This document shows, in pieces, positions 32,241 through 43,424 of a stretch of 64,000 bases of DNA. This DNA comes from Dendrocalamus latiflorus (lineage: Eukaryota; Streptophyta; Magnoliopsida; Poales; Poaceae). Under the pieces are notes generated by a model. It did no database searches, was not told where the DNA came from, and saw only the letters and a program-made list of their open reading frames with translations. The DNA lies in assembly GCA_017311315.1 (NCBI GenBank), contig CM029617.1, forward strand, positions 1-64,000, given 5' to 3'. Numbering within the stretch: the stretch's first letter is position 1; each line of letters starts with the position of its first letter. The position numbers and the translations under genes are program-made.

Positions 32241-35076
32241 TGATGTGTTTGTACCCATCTATTTCTGAATACAACAGGGCTAATTCCTAATATTAGTAAT
32301 GTTCTAGATTTCCATGGTCTTTGCTTGCCAAATGAAATTGTATTTGATCATCCACTGAAACAAGTAGATCTATTGGGTCCAATCTGTTTCTACTCTAAGT
32401 TTGTTTGTATTTCTGATGAGAACTGAGATGCCTATCGATGTGAATATTTCGAGGAATGGTTGAAGGTTGTTTTACTATTTTCTCTGTTCCATTTTTTTGC
32501 TAGAAACTATTTGGTGACTATTTTTACTTCATTAATGATGTTGTGCAGTGGCTATGGCAAGGGGTAGAAGAAAACTCATAATTCAGAGCCATGATGAATA
32601 TATGTCAGAAGAGCATATTGGACAAGAGAGCCATGGACAAAATACTGAGGCATCTGAACTTCATCCAAGTGCTAGAGGAGATCAGATCGATAGTGATGGT
32701 GATATTGAGGTTAATTTCCACGGTACTTACTAACCTACTTTAAATTATTTTTATTACTAACATAACGTGTTATCTGTAAAAGTGTTTATCATTGAATATT
32801 TTGTGCAATGTAACACTGCATAGATGAAACTGAGGACAGAGTAAAGCGTGGAAAGACAAAATTGAAAGATATTTGGAACCTTCCAAGAGGTCATAGAATC
32901 AAGGTTAGATGCAATGAGTTCGATCAACCAATTGGATTAGAGGCTGGATTTCTAGGAAAATTTCTTGGCATGGTGGCTAGGAATGGTTGGTTGTGTAGCT
33001 TGAGCTACAAGGATTGGAGACTTCTAATAGGAAAGAAAGAAAAAAACACTGATGAACAAAAAAATAAGAAGGATATACTTAAGCAAGTGAAGGTACGTAG
33101 TTCAGCTAGACACCGTATAACCTTGTTGGTAACTTTTGATACTTTACTTTCCTTTTTTACTTATGTTCTTTGTTATTGGTATGTGCAGATGAGATTCCTG
33201 TACCCTTCTCGCATGGAAAAATGGATACTTCGAACCATTGGAGAGAGATGGAGGCAGCACAAGTCTAATCTGAAATCAATATATTTTGATGAGCATAAGA
33301 GCACAAAAGTTAACCACAGTAATGTTCCTAACGGTATAATTCCTGATCAGTGGATTGCGCTTGTTGATAATTGGACGACACAAAAAGCACTGGTACATGG
33401 ATATTGTTGGATTTATATTTATGTGTTTTCGATGCCCAGTAGATTTTGTAAACATTTGTGGAACTTAAATGCTTTTCTCTATTTCATCATTATATGATAG
33501 GATATAAGTAAGAAAAACAGAATAAACTGTACAAAGAAGAAGTCAACACATACAGCTGGAACAAAGAGTTTTGCTCGGAACAGAGAGGAGTTGGTAAAAT
33601 TTTTTACAACTCTAACTGTGCACTCTTACTGCATCTATATGGTAGTGATTATTAAGTTCTTTATATCCATTTTCATGTTCACAGAGGGAAAAAGATCCTG
33701 AAAAGAAATACCCTCACAGGGCTGTTTTGTATATCCATACACACCAGACTAAAAGCGAGAAGAACACAAATGCACATGTGGTACATTATTTGTGAATGCT
33801 TGACTTTGCTTGTGTTTTTTTGAAACTGACTTTGATTGTTTACATCACTATATTTTTCATGTTATTTTAATTCATATTGGTGCTATGTATAGGGGATTTG
33901 AAGGAACTTATAGTGCAGCAGCCAGGTTTAGCGGAGACCAATCAAGGAAAGGTTGCATGGAAAGGAGATGCACTTAGTAAAATATTAGGAGAAGAAAAGC
34001 CTGGCCATGTACATGGCTTGGGACTTGTTCCAAATCCTAATCAAGTGTTTGACCTATCTACTTCGAAGCGCCTTAAGAATGTAAATCTGACTTCACTAGA
34101 TGAAACATCAAGTGAGGATGTAGTATCTTTGAGACTTCAACTGGAGAAGCTTGGGCACCGTGTCCGGAATCAAGATGCTACTATACTACAGCTGCAACAG
34201 AAGACAAGAACCTTGGAACAAAAACAAATCAAACAGGTAAATTTTAAAAACTTGAATTCTAAGCATTTCCTACACTAAACTTTTGATTCGTTGATATAGG
34301 GATGTTTAGATGATCCTGTCTATGCACCTAAAGATGGCTATTGTGCTGATGTGCCAAATACGAAACGAAAAGTATGTACGTCTATGGAATATTAAAAAAT
34401 AGTAATCTACTGCAAATTTATTTTTTTAATAGCTGGTTCTAATTTATAGTCTTTTGTCTATAACAGCGAGTATATAGTGACCCTCAAAGTCAAGATTCCA
34501 GCATGGATGAACAACTAAATGATACAATGGTACAATTGAATTGGCAATTTTTCATACCAGATTTATGTCAAATATTTATTTGTTTTAGTTCACTACAGAA
34601 TCGGCAAGGTGACAATGTGGAGGATGATGATCTGCAGCCACATTACAAATACCTTAGTCTTGCAGAGAAGGTATGCGCACTAATATGGATGAGAGCTTTT
34701 TTTACTATGGTCGGCACTGGAAAGCTAGTAATGGTTGTCGCTTCAACTAGAATTTTATGCTGTCATGTAACTGTGACCTGTGCCTTGCGCTTGCAGAGGC
34801 AGAATGTTATGGAGCAGAGAATAATAGATGCTGTTAGCTCAAAGAAACAGGTAATGACAATTATTTTTCAGTGATTAATCATTGTAAGATATTTTTGGTT
34901 AAAGATTCTTTTGGTTCCTCTGTAAAGAAGGTGGCTAAGCACTCATATGAAGCCACAAATCTGGACTCATCTACCCCAGCCACAATAAATTTTAGTGAAC
35001 AGGTAACTATTCATAAAGCACCTGTTGTAGATTTTTCTTTCAGACAAGTTTCTGTGATCCTTGTTTCAACTTTAGT

Positions 35077-36709
35077 CATTAGTGTTTACTTCATGCTTTT
35101 CTCGTGACTGCTATCTGGTGTGCTTGTCTTGTTGACCTGATCGATTACTTGGAAAAAAAATTGAGGAATTTTCGTTAGGCTTAACTAATTATGTAATACC
35201 TTATTTATTTACTAGTACAATGCCCGTGCGTTGCAACTGATTCTCAAAAAATGTGAAACATAACTTTGTATAAGGAGCATCTTCCAAACACCTTATAAGG
35301 GACATTGGTTTTGAGAAATATTTTTGTCAAAATTCCATGTTTTACTACCCATATCCAAACTCCAAAATTTATATTCTATGGAACAAAAATAATGACATAA
35401 AAAATTATACAATGGATGCTTTTTAGATTCATTAGATATGTAGGATACATCCTCTAGTCTTTGCCTCCATAAGAAATAGAAAACCAAAGTACCACAATTA
35501 CATTATACGCAACAACAGAAAGGAAATGAATAGCGCTAAAATGCAAATAACTGAATTCCAAACTCTTAGCTAAAATAACTCCATAAACCAAGCTCCACAT
35601 ACAAAGCTTCAACATCAGAGAACCTCCCATTCTGCTCCATCTTTAAACTTGATTAAAGACTTCAATGGCTACTATCGCCGGCCTCCTTGCCTCCTGTCCA
35701 TCATCCTATGGTCTTCTTGATTCTACAAAATAGACCAAGAATAATGCCGATGGCAAAGAGAAGATATGATTTGGTTGGGGTGTGTGGTCAACTTATTATC
35801 TAATCAAAACTGTATTCGGTGTTTTCTAAATCATCCACCATGTCACTTCTACCCCAACACAAATCAAAGCTATCAGTTTTATACTAAATCATATGGGTTA
35901 TCCTGATAGATATTTGTTATCCAAAGAGGCTACCACCACCAGCAAAACATATCTAGCCATGGGACATTTGATAAAAAGATGGTCAATAATTTCAAAGTGA
36001 CAAAAACTGACAATATTTGTCCCCTTTCCAATTCCTCTTACATAAATTATCTTTTCGTCAGTATGACTTTTAGTCATTGTGACCAGACACCTCCGGTGAT
36101 GGTGCTTTTGCTCGTTCCGCTCCTGACTCAACTCCGGGTCACTCAAATCTCCCGGTGGCCGGCTGAACGGCGTCGTCTCTCTCCTGAATTACCAGGATTC
36201 AATTGAAACCTGAAACCTGTAAGCGAAATCAGGTAAGACCGTAAGAGTAGGAAAGAGTACATCCATAGTAAAACGAAGGAAAGTTCCCCGTTTCCATCGC
36301 TTTCACAGGAAATCAAACATCCACTCCTAGCTCTTGTTTTGCATAGGACCGAGGCAACAACATACACAGAGGAGAGAGACTTTTTCTATGTTCAAAATGT
36401 CTCTTCTTATATTTTTTAAAAGTTTTCCGATCATCTATTTTACCATTATATTTTTATGACTTTGCTGTGTTTTTCATTCTTACGTGGGCCTTATTTCTAG
36501 CAGAGCGAACTGGGTGACTTGACTCCACTGCCATGTCATGCGGCCCCACTTTCCATAGACTTATCTGGCTCATCTCATTAGTGTTTACTTCATGCTTTTC
36601 TCGTGACTGCTATCTGGTGTGCTTGTCTTGTTGACCTGATCGATTACTTGGAAAAAAATTGAGGAATTTTCGTTAGGCTTAACTGATTATGTAATACCTT
36701 ATTTATTTA
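35077..36709. mobile_element. 1.36-kb insertion in a TNPA intron, flanked by a 135-bp direct repeat
   Basis: 35077-35211 and 36576-36709 are nearly identical (one A-run length change and one substitution seen). They flank 35212-36575. The insert's left edge reads CTAGTACAATGCCCGTGCGTTGCAAC, whose inverse resembles a Helitron 3' end (hairpin then CTAG). Inside, on the minus strand at about 35920-36040, is a LINE zinc-finger relic (FCHFEIIDHLFIKCPMARY). The origin of the long duplication is unclear. Confidence 0.6.
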
Positions 36710-38381
36710 TATACGTGTTATGGCACATGGCATGAATAACCTATCTCAGTTTTGTTACCTTCACTAGGAAGCTAGCTTTATTTTAGTTGCTTCATAATAG
36801 TGTACCGTGTCTTATTGTTGTGCTCATTTCCCTGCATTTGCTCAGCATATAGGAATTTAATTTCTTTCCCACCACACTTCTCATGAAATATTTCACTTTG
36901 GCATTGTCATTTCTCATACTCGTGTATTTGTGAGGTTTGACTTAATTGCTTTAGAGAGTAAATGTGAGTACCTTGTTGTAACTATGGCAAATAGTTAAAT
37001 AAAGTAAAAGTATCAGACTTCAGGGATTTATAGAGCCAGTGGCTCTGGGATTATTTAATTGTTTGATTCTCCCTGCAAAAATTGAAATATAATTGTCTGA
37101 TTCCATTTTGTCAGTGAAAGACAATATTAATTTATTCTTATTCACTATAGGCAGAGCAAGATAATTATGTGGAGCACGAGGATCTGCAGGCACAGTACAA
37201 ATATAATTGTACTAAAGATAAGGTTTGCACACAAAACTGAACACATGGATGCAAAGCAATATATTATGTTCATTTTACTGGATACCATTATTGCCACTAC
37301 TTTTCAACTTTCCTGACATGTGTTTCTTTCTAGAACAAAGACAGTCTAGTACTGAATGACACTATATACTATGCTAAATAATTTCTACTATTGAGAATTT
37401 ACTATTTTCATTCAAATAAATTATAAATTATGACCACTGTATAGTGTTGTAAGACACCCATTGTAATTGTGTGTTGCATATATAACTGGAGATCAAGACA
37501 TCTAATTCCCAAGATAAAAAAGTGCTGCATACCAACAGGCTTCCTACTGCACAGAAGGTTAAATTTTATCATATCTTTAGTAAGCGGATCATTTCTACTA
37601 GACCATACCTTTTCCACAAATTGATTAGTAATTTCTACTTAATTACAGGAAAAACATATCCACAATGATGTTATGTTGGATAAAAGCAAGTGTACTAATG
37701 CAATCAAGGTGATCTGTGTAAATAACTCTCTGTTCTATGAAGTTTATCAAATTGTTAAGCAAAGTGTTGTATTTAAACTAGCACATATTACAGGTTGTGG
37801 CAAAGGAAACATCTGCTACTCCCTCAAATCTTGAAGCATCTCACTACCAAGTAAATATTGTTTTAGCAATGATATTTTTGTTAAATGCTTATTTTCCATT
37901 ACTAAGTTATCTGTTTTGACTTGTTTCCTGCAGAACAAGATCACAACAAGGCCTAGTGCAACAGTACGTTCTAGTGTATAAGACACATCTCTTAAAACTA
38001 AATAATATCCTTTTCTTAGTTGTTCTTACAGTTGGAGACTAAGAATCCCCATATATACTTTTGTAGAAACATCATCGTGGCACAACAAATTGGTCAACTG
38101 CCAATTCAATGATGGTATGATTGTTTAATTTCTTGCAAGTAGTGTGATCTATTATGTACTTATTTTCTTGCACGCTTATATATGTGAACCAGGTTGGCAC
38201 CACAGTATTCTTACAGAGCTGGAAAAATCAAAATAAGTCTGTTGCATTGGCTACAATAGTAAGTTGTGATCCAACACAGAAACTTGATGGTGTTCAGCTA
38301 GGCAAAGAATTTTGGATGGTGCATGTTAGTATTGCAATCGTAGATGATGAACCATTGATACGACCATACAAAGGCTACAAG

Positions 38382-40343
38382 TGTAACACCCTGGCTATTG
38401 GAAAGCCAAGATGTCAACTAAATAACAACTTATAACCAGGATATGATGAAACAACCATTTTTCATTCTTTAAAACTTAAAAATTACAGTTCATCAATGAT
38501 AATGTAAACATATTATGGAGAAGGTAATCTTCCTTCAACGCGCAATCAAAACGTTTATTACATAACATCAATGTCTAGGTAAGAAATATAACTGAAGCAT
38601 AAACTTAATCTTGATCAGGGAGTTATGAATGTGTAGTGGGTGACTACTCCCTCCCAATGAGGCCAACATCAAGGATTACCTATAAAATAAACAACACAAG
38701 AATGAGTCCAAGACTCAGCAAGTACGTAGAACAAATAACAACAAACCAACATGATTATTAACATGAAGCGAACACAGAACGAATACAATTAAATGAATGA
38801 ATATGATTGTAGTGAATGGAATGGAGGGACTACACAATGCATATACCGGTATAGCTAGTGACACACCCGTCAGTGTTCACTTACACCCACATTTAACAAA
38901 ATGTGGGGATTCAGTCCCGTATGAAGAACGTTTCATACGGGTGTCCCGAACTACCCACTTTGGAATGGTGGGGCCCACTTTGGAATGGTGGGTCTTACTT
39001 GCCCATGTTGGAATTAATGGGTCTTTTGATCCACTCCCGTGGATGAAACACTAAGATGTATGCATGAGATGAAACATGCATAATAAAACGATACATTCTT
39101 TACACATCTAAACAACTCACATTGGGGATACATCATGAACATAGGTGTTATCAAGGGTCTTAGCTAAACATAGGTAACAAAAAACAGCAAGCATACAATG
39201 TTTTCTATGAATCAAATCAACATGGTACTTGCCTTCCGAAGGACGACGTGTTAGGACGAAATGGCGGGGCCTCTAAGTCTGAATCCTTTCCGCCTACAAT
39301 ATATATAATCTAAATAAGAACAACATAACAGGACGCTTCCCAAAACATTCTACAACGCCATCCCGAACAACCGCCAAACTAGAAAAGTCTACACCGAAAA
39401 CAGATTGCACTAATCAGAAAGATAAATCTGGACAGCAGGATCAAAACTTGCATAACTTTTGACTCACATAACGGAATTACGTGTTCTTGGCGGACAGAGA
39501 AAGATAAGACAATAAACTACAATTTTCATAATATGAAGGTTTCCTGATTCAGACTTTAACCATTTTTAATCTGCTACGCAAAGTTACTGCTAGGTATCAA
39601 AACAGTGTTCTGGACAGCAGGATTAAAACTAGCATAACTTTTGACTCACAACTCGGATTTGGGTGAACTCAAAGGCTACAGAATCATGACGAGATAATCT
39701 ACAAATCTCTAGGAGGCCAGAAATCCTGATTCTGCCTTTACCTATACGAAAACTAAGGTCCAACAGACGGCAGAAAATCTGACTCTAAAAACAGCACTAA
39801 CCACAAAGCGATAAACAACAAAAACTAAATACCCAATCAAACGAACAGCGGGGATTACCCTTGAAGAATCGATGAAGAACACGAAGAACGCCCTACGAAC
39901 TCCTCCTCTTCTCCCCTTTCTCCCTTCCTTCTTCTTCCTTCCCTTTTTCTCCAAGTTTTCTCGTCTCGTCGGGGAGGAAGGGAGGGAAGGGAAGGGCTGC
40001 GCAAGGGAGAGGAGGGGGAGGAGGGGTGGCGGCCAAGGGGAGGAAGAGGGAGGGGTGGCGGCCAAAGAAAGGAGGGAGGGGAGGGGTGCGGCCAAAGGGG
40101 GAGGAGGGCTGCCAAGGTAGGGTTGGGAGGGGGGGGAGGGGGTGGGAGCTGCCAAGGTGGGTGGGAGGGGGGGGGCGCATGGGCCTAAGGCCCATGGCGT
40201 CTCTCCCCTCTTGAGCCAAGGCCGGGCCCCCAAATAAGCTATCCTGGCCCGAAAGCCCAAATAATTCCAGAATCCTTTTTCCCGAACAGCTTCCTTCTAA
40301 ACCAAAATAAATAAATAAAATAAAATAGATACGGGGCGTTACA
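38382..40343. mobile_element. Solo LTR (1962 bp) with TSD ACAAG
   Basis: It starts TGTAACACCCTGG and ends CGGGGCGTTACA, flanked by the 5-bp TSD ACAAG (38377-38381 and 40344-40348). There is no internal domain, so it is a solo LTR left by recombination. TGTAACGCCCCG is a common Gypsy LTR start, suggesting minus-strand orientation. A GC-rich zone lies at 39870-40220. It sits in the last exon of the TNPA-like gene. Confidence 0.88.
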
Positions 40344-40414
40344 ACAAGGTTATTGGAGACATAGAAGGAGTTACTATTGCATGGCCTTCAACTTTTGTAC
40401 GGTCTTTTCTATAA

Positions 40415-40780
40415 CCCAATATGATTTTAGTTCTCGTATGTGTCATATTAAATTAATCCAACTTTCATCTGTAGATCAAGAAGATAAATGCATGATCACA
40501 TCAGTGGAACGCTAGACTAAACTGAAGGAAGGAGAAAGGAGGGCTGCTGGCATACTAAGGGGATCCCTTAATGTTTTATATTTTGCTCACATAGGAACTT
40601 GTACTCTGAACAAAAATTATGTCATGAGTTATGTGGATGGTACTCATTGTAATGCAACAAATCCTTTATACTATATATATATAGCTAAGTGTGCTTATTT
40701 TCTATGTGTTGGATGGTCTTGCATTTCTCAATAAATTGTACATGGATTATCTCTATATTTGTCTCAAAAATTAAATAATT
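40415..40780. other. 3' flank of the TNPA-like gene
   Basis: An AT-rich stretch, probably the TNPA 3' UTR, with a short TATATA run near 40675. No gene is seen. Confidence 0.45.
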
Positions 40781-40809
40781 ATATGATATTAATGGCTGAA
40801 TGGTTTATT

Positions 40810-41110
40810 CCTTACAACACATATAAGTGTTACAACAAACTAAATCTACATGTTGCAACAAACCATAGAGGCCGTTCACCCATGGTTTGTACAAACACAT
40901 ATAAGCGTTGCCATGATCCATCATTATGCGTTGCAACTTTGCAACAGTTATTAGTAAGTTTTACCAACACATAAATAAGTGTTGCAATAGATCCTTGCAA
41001 CACCACTTTAGGCAACGCATATTAGATGCGTTGGTATAGACACTATCAACGTATATATGGACTTTTAGCAACGTATATTTGCGTTGCAAAAGGGGGGTCA
41101 TTTTGTAGTG
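40810..41110. repeat. CACTA B right subterminal repeats
   Basis: Repeats built on ACACATATAAGTGTTGCAAC and its inverse, with many variants of GCGTTGC/GCAACGC, run up to the right terminus (AAGGGGGGTCATTTTGTAGTG). The density is higher than at the left end. Confidence 0.85.
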
Positions 41111-41143
41111 ATAGCACCTGTGGAGATAGCACCGGTGCAGCTG

Positions 41144-41455
41144 TGATACGAGACTATCACAGACGGTTTTTTATAACAAACCGTCTGTGATACTCGACTA
41201 TCACAGACGGTTTTTTATACAAAACCGTCTGTGATATACACAATATCACAGACGGCCTTTGTTACTAACCATCTGTGATATAATCATATCACAGACGGTT
41301 CGAAATAAAAACCGTCTGTGATATTGTGTATATCATAGACGGTTAGTAACAAAGGCCGTCTGTGATATCATTCATACCACAGACGGTAGTCTTTGAAACC
41401 GTCTATGATATAATATCACAGACGGTTTTTAACAACGAACCGTCTGTGATAGCAA
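41144..41455. repeat. CACTA C left subterminal hairpin array
   Basis: Seven head-to-head pairs of ATCACAGACGG and CCGTCTGTGAT with short loops. Two of them (near 41237-41280 and 41325-41367) are inverse copies of each other, giving a larger nested palindrome centred near 41298. Confidence 0.9.
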
Positions 41456-41459
41456 GTGC

Positions 41460-41920
41460 ATAAGCCATTTTATTTGCCGTTTTTTGGCTAGCCTCAGGAT
41501 ATGCTAGCCATGCCCTCTGAAAGCAAGCAAGCAAGCAGATTACAGATAAATGACAGATAAGTTTATTGAAACTCAAAGTAAATTACAACAAATTCGCTAC
41601 ACAGATGAATGTAACAAACAGCCAGCAGATCACATACATATATAGAATGAAAATCGTTACACAGATCTGACAAATGAATTAAATTGAAGGAATTGTTTGA
41701 CTTGTACAATTGAATCCAATGTTTCAACATCTAATTATCACCATTGGGGTGGAACTCTCCAGCCTTGTTTATGACCTCTACTACTAAGAATTCAAGAGGT
41801 TTCCATGAATTTCTATGAGTTGGTCAAGATCATATGTACTTTCGTCGAAGTCCACCTGCTGTCGCTAGGAGCAATGTTAAGTCATTAATTAGCATGTGTG
41901 TATAAATATATATACATATA
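41460..41920. other. Internal CACTA C sequence before the LTR insertion
   Basis: Non-coding DNA homologous to 20985-21520 of element A, including a short match (ATCTCCAGC..GTTTATGAC type) at about 41755-41790. No intact ORF is seen. Confidence 0.55.
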
Positions 41921-41925
41921 TATAT

Positions 41926-42220
41926 TGTTGTAGCTACAGGCTAAACAGAGAGAGAGAGGACTAGCAGGAGAGGAAGGGGAGAGCCAGATCTGTGTAGAGG
42001 TGGTGAGAATGAGAGGAGTTCCCCCCCCTTTGCCCCTCCTGGGGGTTTATATATATGAGTGGGGTAGAATGGGAAATCCCCATTCTACCCCTTAGTGCTT
42101 ACAAGAGATGAGGGTACATTGGTATATTTACACTGTTATAATCTTCTACACTATTGGGCCTATTACATGTTGGATTAGTTGCACGACCCAGTCACGGGGG
42201 GTTGGGCCACCCCAACAACA
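41926..42220 (-). repeat. LTR (3' side on the minus strand) of the 14.1-kb element
   Basis: 295 bp. It matches 55737-56027 with only a few substitutions and small indels, indicating a fairly recent insertion. Confidence 0.93.
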
Positions 42221-42369
42221 GTACTCCCTCGACAGCAAGCCCTGAGGTCCCGATGGGCGAGCTGACGTGATCAACCCACCCCAGCCCTCCGTTCCCTGAC
42301 AGCAAGCGCGAGGGTGCCGATGCAACTGGTAGCTCGCAGACCCTAGAGGCAATGCCTATGAAGAAATCC

Positions 42370-43415
42370 GTGAAGCGCCGAAGGCGTCGTCGAGCGCCGA
42401 AGCCGTGCCGTCCTGCCGAGGCGACGCCTACGAGGCGGACTGCGTAGTCGAGTGCCGACGACGTGCCGTCCCGCCGAGGCGATGCCTACGAGGCGGACGG
42501 CGGAGTCGAGCGCCGAAGACGTGCCGTCCCGCCAAGGCGATGCCTACTAGGCGGGCGGCGGAGTCGAGCGCCGAAGACGTGTCGTCGAGCGCCGAAGACG
42601 TGCCGTCCCGCCGAGGCGATGCATACGGGGGCGGACGGCGGAGTCGAGCACCGAAGATGTGTCGTCGAGCGCCGAAGACGTGTCGTCCCGCCGAGGCGAT
42701 GCCTACGAGGCGGACGACGGAGTCGAGCGCCGAAGACGTGTCATCGAGCGCCGAAGACGTGCCGTCCCGCCGAGGCGATGCCTACTAGGCGGACGGCGGA
42801 GTCGAGCGCCGAAGACGTGTCGTTGAGCGCCGAAGACGTGCCGTCCTGCCGAGGCAATGCCTACGAGGCGGACGGCGGAGTCGAGCGCCGAAGACGTGTC
42901 GTCCCGCCGAGGCGATGCCTATGAGGCGGACGGCGGAGTCAAGCGCAGAAGACGTGTCGTCGAGCGCCGAAGACGTGCCGTCCCGCCGAGGCAATGCCTA
43001 CGGGGGCGGACGGCGGAGTCGAGCGCCGAAGACGTGTCGTCGAACGCCGAAGACGTGCCGTCCCGCCGAGGCGATGCCTACGAGGCGGACGGCGGAGTCG
43101 AGCGCCGAAGACGTGTCGTCGAGCGCCGAAGACGTGCCGTCCCGCCGAGGCGATGCCTACGAGGCGGACGGCGGAGTCGAGCACCGAAGACGTGTCGTCG
43201 AGCGCCGAAGACGTGCCGTCCCGCCGAGGCGATGCATACGGGGGCGGACGGCGGAGTCGAGCGCCGAAGACGTGTCGTCGAGCGCCGAAGACGTGCCGTC
43301 CCGCCGAGGCGATGCCTACGAGGCGGACGGCGGGAGTCGAGCGCCGAAGACGTGCGTCCCCGCCGAGGCGATGCCTACGAGGCGGACGGCGAAGTCGAGC
43401 GCTGAAGATGTTGCC
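42370..43415. repeat. Tandem array 1: 58/79-bp GC-rich units, about 13 copies
   Basis: Units start GGCGATGCCTACGAGGCGG. The basic unit is 58 bp; most copies include an extra 21-bp GTCGAGCGCCGAAGACGT segment, giving 79 bp. Open frames through the array are repeat artefacts. Confidence 0.92.
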
Positions 43416-43424
43416 GACAATGCC

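Larger units (their letters stand above)
32554..40414 (+). pseudogene. TNPA-like gene (Transposase_24 plus Transposase_23) of CACTA B, last exon split by a solo LTR
   Basis: A many-exon gene with good splice borders. It starts at ATG 32554 (MARGRRKLIIQSHDEY) after an acceptor at 32548. Exons at 32822-33092 and about 33189-33392 hold the Transposase_24-type core (DIWNLPRGHRIKV, YPSRMEKWILRTIGERWR, IPDQWIALVDNW). About 33894-34236 holds GHVHGLGLVP and a leucine-rich coiled coil (LRLQLEKLGHRV). Many short exons follow (for example 34600-34669 and 34931-35002). The last exon, from about 38192, has the TNP1/EN/SPM (Transposase_23) domain: VGTTVFLQSWKN, GKEFWMVHV, DEPLIRPY. It is cut at 38381 by a solo LTR and resumes at 40349 with TIAWPSTFVRSFL, stopping at 40414. 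TNPA-type proteins bind subterminal repeats and aid transposition. I saw no other clear break, but did not verify every exon phase. Confidence 0.8.
22763..41110 (+). mobile_element. CACTA element B (18.3 kb), second family, TSD ATA
   Basis: The left terminus CACTACAAGATAAACCCCCC (22763) pairs with the inverse of the right terminus, CACTACAAAATGACCCCCC (41110). The 3-bp TSD ATA lies at 22760-22762 and 41111-41113. Subterminal repeats are GTTGC/GCAAC types, distinct from element A. Both typical genes lie on the plus strand: TNP2 (24549-28167) and a TNPA-like gene (32554-40414). It is inserted in the Ulp1-like gene of element A. Confidence 0.9.

Noticed and set aside
38797..39054. Small ORF inside the solo LTR
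   Set aside because: It lies within LTR sequence, has no motif, and LTRs of this type are non-coding.
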